Source of the DNA: Bacillota bacterium
Lineage (GTDB): Bacteria > Bacillota > Sulfobacillia > Sulfobacillales > Sulfobacillaceae
Length of the DNA: 39,258 bases
Direction: 5' to 3'
Assembly: GCA_021821465.1 (NCBI GenBank)
Contig: JAKACM010000038.1
Coordinates: 1 to 39,258 of the forward strand
The translations under genes were made by a program, and so were the position numbers. The notes under the pieces were generated by a model. That model was not told where the DNA came from and made no database searches. It was given only the letters and a program-made list of their open reading frames with translations. Positions 24,725 to 32,320 of the stretch are shown piece by piece (positions within the stretch are counted from its first letter, which is position 1; each line of letters starts with the position of its first letter).

Positions 24725-26788
24725 GTGGAATGGATGATTGACACTATTTCCCAAGAACGATCCCGACTTTTTGTCGGCCGAGCAAGCGAAATGGAAATGT
24801 TGCAAACATGGATCGACACGACCCAATCAGATACCTCAGTATGGGCCATAGTAGGCTTAGCGGGAATGGGTAAGTCTTCTCTGATTATGGAAATGATGCG
24901 AGTGGCACGACAAGCCGGCTTAAACACCCTTTGGATAGATGGAAGATCGAGCCCGCACACACCGGTAGGGTTTTTACATGATACGGAGGAATTGGTGCGA
25001 AGGCATTTTGGAGTGCGTCCGGCAGATCCCGGATCCGGACTGGAAATATTGACGGCGCACCGTACAATTTTGGCCATAGATAACTTTGATGATATTGATG
25101 TGTTGGATGGATGGTTTCGGGAAGACTTCCTGCCCCGTTTGCCAAATCGGGGAGTGCTTATTCTTTTAGGAACTCGACATTCATTGTCGGAGCACTGGTT
25201 TGTCGACGGGGCTTGGCGTCAACGGGTGGTCAATTTTTCTTTAGGTCCTTTATCGCTCCAAGAAAGATATACTTATGCTCAACATGCTGGAATTGAGCTG
25301 AATCCCGAAACGAGGGCTGTTATTCAGCGTTCAAAGGGACATCCCCTCTCCTTGGCACTTAACGTGGAAGTCATCAAACAATCCCTCCGGGAATCCAAAA
25401 CACTACAGAATTTCTCCGAAACGATTACGGCCGACTTGATGAGAGAAGTCACAGATCCGGAACTGCAACCACTCTTGGACGTATTGACGATTCTTCCGGC
25501 CGCCAATCATGAGCTCATATCACAAATTCTTGCCAACCCCGTTCAACGTCACCATTATCAAGCCTTGTCGCGACTGTCTTTTGTGCACCCAGTCAGAGAA
25601 GGCTTAGCTTTACACGATATAGCCCGAACTCACCTACGTTTGGATCTGCAAACACGAGAGCCCTCGCGTGTACGCACCCTTAGAGCGCGGGCCATAGATC
25701 ATTTAAGCCGTCAGTATTATGCGGCCGACGAAGCCTCGCAGAAGAACTTGATCGCATTCGCGCTGTTACACATTTTTTCACAATGTCTGTCGTCCAATCA
25801 CCTCTATGCGGACTTGACGGCGTTCGCCGAGGTTAATAGTACCGATGGAGTTCATCCTGCCGATTTGCCCACTTTGCATGGGTTTTTGGATCAATGGGGA
25901 CGGCAAAGCTTGGAACTCGGAGATATTGCTTCCACTCACCGCCTGTTGGATGAGATTGCTGACAGGTTTCCGGAAAGCTTTCGAGTTTTGCGCCTGCCGT
26001 CAGGACAAATCTTAGCCTTTGCGGTCGCGTTATTGCTCTACCGAGAGACTGCCGACTTGATTGACCGTTATGCCGAGGGCATATTGCACAGATATTTCCC
26101 TGAACAACAGGACCGTTTCGTATTTCCAGTGAGCCAGGCCGATACCTACCTTCAAATTTTGGTAGGAATAAACACAGAGTGTATTGAATACACGCGGGAA
26201 GAGATCCTAGGACTGCTCATTAAAGATGGCCTGTCATACTTAAGAACAGGTCTTCGAATCGCTATGGTTATCACCCAGTCTCATCTTAAGGCGTTACTGG
26301 CCGGACTGGGTTTTCAAGGCACGCCAATCGAACATCTTGATTTGAAAGAAGAAATTCAGCCGGAACTTTTCTCATTAGATTTGCGCCACCGTGATTTGCC
26401 GGCATGGCTCTCTTCTTTGATGCCGCCACTCATAGAAAATACCCATCAAACCGACAACTTAGCAGACATTTCCGAACAACGGGTGCGCCGTGCTTTAGCG
26501 GTGATACATAACCCACGAAAATTGCAAGCAGTTGGTTTGGCCCAACAAATGGGGTTAAGTGTTGCAGAATTGCAAAAACTCTTGTCAATACTGCTTACAG
26601 ACAATCCTGTTGCGCCGTTAACGAAACGAACCCAAAGTAGCCTCCGATTGGCATTTTTAGACACCTCAGTAAACTTAGAGCAAGCCGCTGCCTCATTATA
26701 TATGAGCCGTTCCACCTTTTATCGTCAAGTCCGTCTCGGTATTGAAGCGTTGACGGTAGTGCTCACCGGACAAGAACATTTGCGCTAA
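24725..26788 (+). CDS. STAND-class NTPase with a C-terminal helix-turn-helix
   Basis: 687 residues from GTG 24725 (AGGAG 9 bases upstream). The N-terminal NTPase module has FVGRASEM, the P-loop GLAGMGKSS (44-52), Walker B LAIDNFDD (116-123), the sensor-like LLGTRHS (147-153) and the GHPLSL motif (205-210) that defines STAND ATPases of the NACHT/AP-ATPase/MalT type. A helical middle (about 260-600) has no clear repeat. The end (about 645-680; NLEQAAASLYMSRSTFYRQV) is a helix-turn-helix, so the protein is probably a signal-gated transcription regulator. STAND proteins switch from inactive monomers to oligomers on binding a ligand and ATP. The adjacent divergent exporter is the best guess for a target. 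The sensed signal is unknown. Confidence 0.82.
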   Translation: MEWMIDTISQERSRLFVGRASEMEMLQTWIDTTQSDTSVWAIVGLAGMGKSSLIMEMMRVARQAGLNTLWIDGRSSPHTPVGFLHDTEELVRRHFGVRPADPGSGLEILTAHRTILAIDNFDDIDVLDGWFREDFLPRLPNRGVLILLGTRHSLSEHWFVDGAWRQRVVNFSLGPLSLQERYTYAQHAGIELNPETRAVIQRSKGHPLSLALNVEVIKQSLRESKTLQNFSETITADLMREVTDPELQPLLDVLTILPAANHELISQILANPVQRHHYQALSRLSFVHPVREGLALHDIARTHLRLDLQTREPSRVRTLRARAIDHLSRQYYAADEASQKNLIAFALLHIFSQCLSSNHLYADLTAFAEVNSTDGVHPADLPTLHGFLDQWGRQSLELGDIASTHRLLDEIADRFPESFRVLRLPSGQILAFAVALLLYRETADLIDRYAEGILHRYFPEQQDRFVFPVSQADTYLQILVGINTECIEYTREEILGLLIKDGLSYLRTGLRIAMVITQSHLKALLAGLGFQGTPIEHLDLKEEIQPELFSLDLRHRDLPAWLSSLMPPLIENTHQTDNLADISEQRVRRALAVIHNPRKLQAVGLAQQMGLSVAELQKLLSILLTDNPVAPLTKRTQSSLRLAFLDTSVNLEQAAASLYMSRSTFYRQVRLGIEALTVVLTGQEHLR

Positions 26789-26825
26789 AGTGAAGGTAAA
26801 TCCCGGAACTTGCTGAGCAGGAAGT

Positions 26826-26858
26826 GTTATCTCTCGCCTTAAGATGGCGAGAGATAAC
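26826..26858. terminator. perfect 13-bp hairpin after the STAND gene
   Basis: GTTATCTCTCGCC (26826-26838) and GGCGAGAGATAAC (26846-26858) with a 7-base loop, 38 bases after the STAND stop. There is no T-tract, so termination may need other factors; a regulator site is possible. Confidence 0.5.
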
Positions 26859-26925
26859 AGGAATGGCACTTTAAGACTCCCCATGGCAATCTAAATTATG
26901 AGAAAAGCTCCCTGTTCTGATGAAC

Positions 26926-27078
26926 TTATCCATTTCTGGCCATACCGACCAAATCTGTTGCCATCTTCCCGTCTTCATCACACCACTGCTTTTTAGGGCC
27001 GAGACTGGTGATCCGCATGCCGTCACCGAGCATTTCTAGAATTCCGCAAAAAAGGGTGAGAAGTTCCTCGCCTATCAT
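26926..27078 (-). CDS. possible small protein, 50 aa, after the MarR-like gene
   Basis: An open frame starts with ATG 27078, 31 bases after the MarR-like stop, and ends with TAA at 26926-26928. The peptide (MIGEELLTLFCGILEMLGDG, then MRITSLGPKKQWCDEDGKMA) has a sensible composition: an amphipathic helix followed by a charged strand, with two Cys. The ribosome site is weak (GGGAAAAG about 10 bases upstream). I recognise no family. It may be the third gene of a SDR-MarR unit or chance. Confidence 0.35.
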   Translation of the reverse strand: MIGEELLTLFCGILEMLGDGMRITSLGPKKQWCDEDGKMATDLVGMARNG

Positions 27079-27109
27079 CCTTGATATGCTTTTCCCAGAT
27101 CATTTCTTG

Positions 27110-27565
27110 TTAGCTATTCTCCGGCAATGATTCGAGATGGGACACAAGGCGTGTTAAAAGAAGAGAGAGATGGCTTATCTCATCATCGGAAAACGGCCCA
27201 AAGGTAATATCGTTACTGTTATCTGCCAAGACTTGCAACCTCCGCAGCACATCCTCCCCCTGGTCCGTTAACCGTATTCTCGTAATACGACGATCTTCCC
27301 CATCGGGATAGGTATCGACCAAGTTGCGCTGCTTCAGTCGCGCCACCATGCTCGTAATATCTTGCTTGGTTACAGAAAGATTTCCTCGTAAGGACATAAG
27401 AGGAGCATCCGGATTGGATGCGATCGCCCCCAAAAGAAGCCATTGCTGGACACTGCTCAACCCCGCTCCGTTCGCCAGTCTTCCGCCAACGCGACTGAGA
27501 GCATTAGCGGCTCGCAGGATGTTTACGACAACATTGGCCTCGGGACTCGATTCAAATTTGATAAT
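27110..27565 (-). CDS. MarR-family transcriptional regulator with no canonical start codon
   Basis: The helix-turn-helix and wing are clear: LSSVQQWLLLGAI, NLSVTKQDITSMVARLKQRNLVDTYPDGEDRR and RIRLTDQGEDVL. The last 116 codons can start from TTG at 27460, but the same frame continues upstream with the essential first MarR helix (VVVNILRAANALSRVGGRLANG), so the protein must start earlier. Between an in-frame TAA near 27590 and this helix there is no ATG, GTG or TTG; ATT at 27563-27565, 9-10 bases after AGGTGG, is the only fair choice and would give about 151 residues, the family's normal length. Alternatively the true 5' end was lost by mutation. It follows the SDR gene on the same strand and may regulate it. 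Confidence 0.65.
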   Translation of the reverse strand: MIKFESSPEANVVVNILRAANALSRVGGRLANGAGLSSVQQWLLLGAIASNPDAPLMSLRGNLSVTKQDITSMVARLKQRNLVDTYPDGEDRRITRIRLTDQGEDVLRRLQVLADNSNDITFGPFSDDEISHLSLLLTRLVSHLESLPENS

Positions 27566-27711
27566 ATCTTCACCCCACCTAACGCGTCTTGCAGTTCCCC
27601 ATTATAAAACACCCCTCCCGAATTTCGTCAAGCCATGGTCGTCATTTTCGAACAGTATGCCCTAACCCTGTGGCTGACATCTGCCAAGAATATTACAGGA
27701 GTTTTTGTCAT

Positions 27712-28482
27712 TCATTGTCTCAAGAATCCGCCGCTCCCCAAATGCCCTCCTCCCGCGATTGGCAAAATGACTCCCGTAAGGCCAGAAGCCTGCGGCGACA
27801 ATAGATACACTACAGCATCGGCCACTTCTTCCGCCGTGGCCAGACGTCCCAAGGGAACATCCGGCGCATCCATTTGTCTTCCTATGACCTCTTTGGAGGC
27901 ATCCGTTAGAACCAAACCCGGGGCCACGGCATTCACCCGAATTCCATAGCTTCCCCATTCAAAAGCCAAGTAACGGACCATGCTGTTTAAAGCAGCTTTG
28001 GCAACACCGTGCGCCAAAAATCCTGTTCGAGGGCGCTCGGCAAGTCCACTTGTGACAAAGACAACCGCACCACCGGATTCTTTTAAATAGGGAAAGGTTT
28101 CGGCCACCATCAACCAAGCCCCTTTAAGCTCCCCCAGCACCTTTTGCTGCAAAGTCTCCCATCCCACGTCTTCTGCCCGCTGGCGGATAACCGGAGCCCC
28201 GGCGTTACAAACGACCGCTTCTATCCCACCCCAATTCTGGACCACGTTCGACACGACATTACCGACATCGGAAGAACGCGTCACGTCACCGGGAGCTAAC
28301 ATGGCCTCACTTCCCGCATCCTGAACCCACCGAACCACTCTTTGGGCCCTATCCCGCTGGCTCCGGTAATTTACGGCGATATGGGCACCAACTTCCCCGC
28401 AGCGGCGTGCAATTGCCGCGCCAATTCCCCTACCAGCCCCTGTTACCAATACCCTTTGCCCTGCGAGTATTTTTGGCTGCAT
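27712..28482 (-). CDS. short-chain dehydrogenase/reductase with His in place of the catalytic Tyr
   Basis: 256 residues. The Rossmann motif TGAGRGIG (14-21), the NAG strand motif (VVCNAGAP), the catalytic Ser strand (VVFVTSGLAE) and VNAVAPGLVLTDASKE are all normal for FabG-like enzymes. However, the Tyr-x-x-x-Lys pair reads HGVAK (FLAHGVAKAALNSMVRYLA), so the proton-donating Tyr is His. The surrounding sequence is otherwise well conserved, and I recall SDR proteins with HGTAK at this place, so it is probably a natural subfamily rather than damage. It may be catalytically altered or act differently. The ATG at 28482 has AGGAG 4 bases upstream. The MarR-like gene follows 146 bases downstream. 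Confidence 0.88.
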   Translation of the reverse strand: MQPKILAGQRVLVTGAGRGIGAAIARRCGEVGAHIAVNYRSQRDRAQRVVRWVQDAGSEAMLAPGDVTRSSDVGNVVSNVVQNWGGIEAVVCNAGAPVIRQRAEDVGWETLQQKVLGELKGAWLMVAETFPYLKESGGAVVFVTSGLAERPRTGFLAHGVAKAALNSMVRYLAFEWGSYGIRVNAVAPGLVLTDASKEVIGRQMDAPDVPLGRLATAEEVADAVVYLLSPQASGLTGVILPIAGGGHLGSGGFLRQ

Positions 28483-28791
28483 ACGCTCCTGCCTTTCTAA
28501 ACATCGAGAACGTGCTAAAATTCCTGAGATTCGGCTGATCCCACCGTGTTTTGCTGGATATGTCCAGAACTGGGCGATAGACGGGAATCGTTCCTGTAGT
28601 ATCTAGATATGTTGTTGTGTCCTCCCGACAGTTCTTTCAGCCGAGCATGACGTGTGATCAGATAGGCTGTGATATGGCTGCCCATAACTAGCCTGTCAAT
28701 CCGCGCCAGCGAACTGCAAGAACGTGATATCCCTCGTAATCTATCCTTATTAACAATTAGTCAATTAGTTTAGTATCTTATCATGGTAGTG
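28483..28791. other. region upstream of the SDR gene, with a tandem octamer
   Basis: No gene seen. CAATTAGT occurs twice in tandem at 28754-28761 and 28762-28769. AT-rich repeats of this kind are typical MarR-type or sigma-factor surroundings, but they lie about 270 bases from the SDR start. Confidence 0.35.
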
Positions 28792-29049
28792 TCAACCATT
28801 GCCAAAAAATATAACCAAATACCCTTGTTTGTCTGGCCTTTCTCTCCCTCCGCGGAGGGAAGAGAAGTTGGGGTGTATCTTCTTCGCGGCGTATGGGTGA
28901 TCCCCCCATACAGGCAATCCATTTCTCTCCCGATCACCCTCAAAACCTTCCCCCACCACCATAAGGGCACTGACGTGCACAGGATTAGGTTCATCCTCTG
29001 CTTCTTCAAAGCACAGATTCATCATGTCCACGAAGTCAGCGTCTTTCAT
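28792..29049 (-). CDS. possible small protein, 85 aa
   Basis: An open frame from ATG 29049 to a TGA at 28792-28794. Its start codon overlaps the stop of the preceding 39-codon frame (ATGA), an arrangement typical of coupled translation. The peptide is acidic at first (MKDADFVDMMNLCFEEAEDEP) and then has a VVGEGFEGDRERNG stretch and a basic end. I do not recognise it. A 14-bp palindrome CCCTCCGCGGAGGG (28846-28859) lies within it, which may mean that this DNA is a repeat rather than a gene. Confidence 0.3.
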   Translation of the reverse strand: MKDADFVDMMNLCFEEAEDEPNPVHVSALMVVGEGFEGDRERNGLPVWGDHPYAAKKIHPNFSSLRGGRERPDKQGYLVIFFGNG

Positions 29050-29165
29050 ACGAGTGATCCGGATTTCTGCACGTGAAGGTATGCTTTACGCGTAAATCCA
29101 CGCCACAATATTCCCTCTTGGCAATGCGGACACATTTGGAACGTATAGGGGGATTTCGGTTCCAT
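29046..29165 (-). CDS. possible small CPHC-containing protein, 39 aa
   Basis: A 39-codon frame from ATG 29165 (AAGGGA about 8 bases upstream) to a TGA overlapping the next start. The peptide MEPKSPYTFQMCPHCQEGIL contains one CPxC pair, as in thiol-redox sites or half of a zinc ribbon, and is otherwise Lys/Gly-rich. It could be the first piece of a zinc-ribbon protein whose remainder is out of frame, or a real microprotein. No family recognised. Confidence 0.3.
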   Translation of the reverse strand: MEPKSPYTFQMCPHCQEGILWRGFTRKAYLHVQKSGSLV

Positions 29166-29475
29166 GATCGAAATCCCTTCGCGAAATGCCCGCTCACCGA
29201 CCCACCCGACGACGATTTTACCGCGGAGTCAAGCCCCAGACGAGAAAACCTTTCGCCCTATAATCTGCAGACACGGACCGCCACATCACCGTTTATCTGG
29301 GTATTGTAGGCGATAAAGGTTCCCCATTGTGCAATAATTCCATCGAACTTAGTGATTCGACGGATAGAAAGGGAAGTGGGACGGCCGGATATTGTCGTAA
29401 GAACCCAAAACGACAACAATTGTTGCTTTCGAATGAAGTCGATTGGAATCAAGACATTTTTGAGAAGTACAATAG
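29166..29475. other. intergenic stretch without a recognisable gene
   Basis: About 310 bases between the small frames and the 3' end of tenA. A minus-strand frame at 29258-29452 gives a 64-residue peptide with no recognisable content. No terminator for tenA is clear. Confidence 0.35.
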
Positions 29476-30129
29476 TTAGTCAAGTTTAAGGCCTAACTGC
29501 CAAGCTTGCTCCCAGAACAACCGCTCATAGGTCATACTCCAGTCGTAAACTTCCAAAGTATGGGTATCTGGGAGATCGCCACTGTAGGATTCCCATAAAG
29601 CCCCTACCTCTTCCACCGATCTTCGGTATTCTTCGGCAGCGTATGTATCGATCCATTCAACAAATAAGGAATTGCCAGGCTTTCCATTTTGGCTCAGTTC
29701 TCTTCCCAGTGCCGAATAAGTCCAGTAACAGGGTAATACGGCGGCGAGTCCGGTAATAAAGCTGCCTTCCCCCACAGTTCGAACCAAATGATCTTGATAG
29801 GCCTTGGTGACAAAATCTGCTTCAACATCTTGTAAATCCATGGCTCTTAGTCCCATTTGCTTGCCGACACTGTCGTGCAACGACTGCTCCACCGAAAAGA
29901 CCGTGTCGGCGTGTTTCAGCATTGTACGTGCCGCCGTACTGTCTGGTGCCAATGCAGCTAATGTAGCCAGAACTTTTGAAAAATCCTTCAGATAAACCCT
30001 GTCCTGTCCGATAAAGTAACGAAATTTCTCGAGAGACAAATCTCCTTTGCCCAGTGCGGTAACAAAGGGATGTTGTCTAATGCGTTGCCACTCATGATCA
30101 CTGTGCACGAGAAGTTGATCAAAAGTCAT
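29476..30129 (-). CDS. tenA: TenA-family aminopyrimidine aminohydrolase (thiaminase II)
   Basis: 217 residues from the second of two close ATGs (30129): GGAGG lies about 9 bases before it but only 3 before the first (30135). TenA is an all-helical enzyme that hydrolyses aminopyrimidines for thiamine salvage. Seen: FIGQDRVYLKDFSKVL with the active-site Asp, the catalytic Cys in VLPCYWTYS (about Cys134, B. subtilis Cys135), YAAEEYRRSVEEV, and the terminal WEQAW segment with the conserved Glu. No other thiamine gene is adjacent and I find no THI-box riboswitch upstream, so it may serve salvage alone. The 336 bases upstream include the two-hairpin element at 30242-30290. Confidence 0.92.
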   Translation of the reverse strand: MTFDQLLVHSDHEWQRIRQHPFVTALGKGDLSLEKFRYFIGQDRVYLKDFSKVLATLAALAPDSTAARTMLKHADTVFSVEQSLHDSVGKQMGLRAMDLQDVEADFVTKAYQDHLVRTVGEGSFITGLAAVLPCYWTYSALGRELSQNGKPGNSLFVEWIDTYAAEEYRRSVEEVGALWESYSGDLPDTHTLEVYDWSMTYERLFWEQAWQLGLKLD

Positions 30130-30231
30130 TGTCATTACCCTCCCTTTCCCATAGCTCTAAACATACTAAAATTCTCGAGCTTTTGCTCGGTGCATCGTCT
30201 TGGGATATAGTTAAGAGCTCCAAAGAAGTCA

Positions 30232-30290
30232 AGGCGACCTGTCGCCTCACGGCGAATGTCTGAAGACTCCGCCCTGAAGAGAGGAGTCTT
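30232..30290 (+). repeat. two-hairpin element resembling an IS200/IS605 right end
   Basis: TCGCC-TCAC-GGCGA (30242-30255) is followed after 7 bases by AAGACTCC (30263-30270) pairing with GGAGTCTT (30283-30290) around GCCCTGAAGAGA. The order, the first stem and the GCCCTRAA loop match the right end of the mini-element in doxX (21215-21259). A competing partner for the first stem, AGGCGA (30232-30237), lies just upstream, so two folds are possible. No matching left end or tnpB is attached. The other bases of 30130-30465 hold no gene. Confidence 0.45.
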
Positions 30291-30465
30291 GTCGGCCACA
30301 TTCAGATAAATTTCTCCAATACATTTGAGCATGCCGCTTCCTCATTGTTGCGAGTCCAATCTACCATAAAGCCGGATGATTTTGCACCGCCCACAAGCAA
30401 TTGTTAGCCCAGACCTCCGACTTTGCCCAAGGGGTAGGGCAATCGACAGCGTTCTCTCTGATTGC

Positions 30466-32157
30466 CTACTTTGTTAAAGTATCCGCGTCAAGGGTGACGT
30501 CTGCCGGTACCACTGTACGATGAAGGAGAATTTCCATCTTCTCTTCATACTCGCTCGTCTCATCATGAGTCCATCCCAGCCGCTTTTGCATATACTGGAT
30601 GGCTCGCTCTTGCCAGTAACGCACCCAGCCGATGTCAAAATATAAAGCGCCGGTGCGACGAACAAAGAAATCCTCAGGATTCATAACCATCTCGTGGTCG
30701 ATACCATAACGTAGTGCACCATAGAGTTCCAAAGACAAACCATGGTCGTGGGCCTCATCCAAGCCTTCTTGGATAAGCGTGTATACCTGGTCTATATTGG
30801 TTCCGTAACGGCGGACAAGTCGTTTGGCTTCAAATTCACTCAAACCCAGATCCATGCCGAAACGCATTTTCTCCTCCATAAAATGCGACATATTCTCGGA
30901 TCCACCAAACTTTCCCCCGGAATACGCAATGAATTGAGTGTGACACGGAGGATAGGACTTCCCCGATCGAGAAGATAACTCTTGGGCCACCATGGATACC
31001 ACTTTATCCGCCATTTTGCGATATCCGGTGAGCTTTCCACCCGCAATCGTCAACAGACCAGTGGAAGACCGAAAGATTTCGTCCTTGCGCGAAATCTCCG
31101 ATGGATTCTTCCCTTCTTCATGGATTAAGGGGCGTACGCCAGCCCAGCTGCTCTCAATGTCCGCTGTTACGAGTTTGAGAGAGGGAAACATAAGATTCAC
31201 ACACCTGATAAGGTATTCCTGGTCCGTAGCCGATACCAAGGGGTCCAGAGGATCCTGGGTGTAATTAGTGTCAGTGGTTCCAATATAAGTTTTTCCTTCC
31301 CGAGGTATCGCAAAGATCATGCGATCACCTGGTACCTCAAAATAAACCGCCTGATGCAAAGGGAATCGATTCCCGTTCACAACAATATGCACACCTTTGG
31401 TTAGATGAAGCGTTTTACCGGATTTTGAATGATCCCACTCCCGCAAGAAATCTCCCCAAGGTCCGGTCGCATTGACCACGATCTTTGCTGCAAGCGGGTA
31501 ATGATTGCCGTTCAACACATCTTGGGCATCGACGCCGATTATCTGTCCTCCCCGGTAGCGAAAACGAGTGGCTTTGGTGTAATTGAGAGCCAAAGCTCCG
31601 CGACAAAATGCTTCCTTTAAAATCTCCAAAGTCAGTCTAGCATCATCTGAACGATATTCGACGTAATAACCCGCACCTTTTAATCCCTCTGTATTCAACA
31701 AGGGTTCTTTGGACAGTGTCTCTTCAATACTTAACAAACGGCGCCGTTCCGAATGTTTGACGCCAGCAAGCCGATCATAAAGATATAATCCTATCGACGT
31801 CATCATCTTCCCATATGTCCCGTTCTCTGTGATAGGCAATAACATCCATATGGGTTCGGTAATATGTGGCCCATTTTGGTGTACAATGGCTCGTTCTTTC
31901 CCCACCTCGGCCACCAATCCGATGTCTCCTTGCTTCAGATAGCGAAGGCCGCCATGGATCAGTTTGGTTGATCGGCTAGAAGTGCCTGCGGCAAAATCCT
32001 GCATTTCGATGAGCCCTGCGTGCATGCCGCGAACCGTGGCGTCGAGTAAAATTCCGGCACCGGTAATCCCTCCACCAATTATGAGTAGATCGAGCTCATG
32101 CTCTGTCATGGCATTTTGTATTTCATCCCTGCCGTCCGCCGAAAACAAATGCGTCAT
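30466..32157 (-). CDS. glpD: aerobic glycerol-3-phosphate dehydrogenase
   Basis: 563 residues from ATG 32157 (GGAGG 8 bases upstream); a longer frame adds 38 codons that overlap the leader terminator and are rejected. GlpD is a membrane-associated FAD enzyme that oxidises sn-glycerol 3-phosphate to dihydroxyacetone phosphate and passes electrons to quinone. Seen: FAD-binding LLIIGGGITGAGILLDA (near 25), the family signature STKLIHGGLRYLKQGDIGLV, VVNATGPWGDFLR, FAIPREGKTYIGTTDTNY and TIAGGKLTGYRKMA, with the C-terminal helical domain to the end. Length is normal. No glpK or glpF is in the window. The leader contains an intrinsic terminator, suggesting control by antitermination. Confidence 0.96.
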   Translation of the reverse strand: MTHLFSADGRDEIQNAMTEHELDLLIIGGGITGAGILLDATVRGMHAGLIEMQDFAAGTSSRSTKLIHGGLRYLKQGDIGLVAEVGKERAIVHQNGPHITEPIWMLLPITENGTYGKMMTSIGLYLYDRLAGVKHSERRRLLSIEETLSKEPLLNTEGLKGAGYYVEYRSDDARLTLEILKEAFCRGALALNYTKATRFRYRGGQIIGVDAQDVLNGNHYPLAAKIVVNATGPWGDFLREWDHSKSGKTLHLTKGVHIVVNGNRFPLHQAVYFEVPGDRMIFAIPREGKTYIGTTDTNYTQDPLDPLVSATDQEYLIRCVNLMFPSLKLVTADIESSWAGVRPLIHEEGKNPSEISRKDEIFRSSTGLLTIAGGKLTGYRKMADKVVSMVAQELSSRSGKSYPPCHTQFIAYSGGKFGGSENMSHFMEEKMRFGMDLGLSEFEAKRLVRRYGTNIDQVYTLIQEGLDEAHDHGLSLELYGALRYGIDHEMVMNPEDFFVRRTGALYFDIGWVRYWQERAIQYMQKRLGWTHDETSEYEEKMEILLHRTVVPADVTLDADTLTK

Positions 32158-32180
32158 CACTATACCCTCCCCGTCAACAT

Positions 32181-32229
32181 ACAAAAACCGCAAGGTCTTA
32201 TGTGCCTGTCCGGCACATACACCTGCGGT
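32181..32229 (-). terminator. intrinsic terminator inside the glpD leader (attenuator)
   Basis: On the minus strand, ACCGCAGGT pairs with ACCT-TGCGGT (outer stem, plus-strand 32187-32196 and 32221-32229), enclosing a perfect 8-bp hairpin TATGTGCC/GGCACATA (32199-32206, 32212-32219), followed directly by five T residues. It ends about 24 bases before the glpD ATG. In Bacillus, the glpD leader has such a terminator, relieved by the GlpP antiterminator when glycerol 3-phosphate is present. Confidence 0.75.
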
Positions 32230-32320
32230 CTTCTCCATCGTCTCGGACCATATATTCTGTTCAACCTGCAATTTTCGTTTACCCTACATTCAGAGATATT
32301 TTATCATATTTTGCATCGCA

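Noticed and set aside
30136..30465. Possible thiamine (THI-box) riboswitch in front of tenA.
   Set aside because: Neither the CTGAGA nor the ACCTGATCTGGATAATGCC-like conserved parts are present on the minus strand; the structure there resembles an IS605 end instead.
32158..32271. A 38-residue N-terminal extension of GlpD.
   Set aside because: It overlaps the leader terminator, and the ATG at 32157 has a good GGAGG site and fits the family length.
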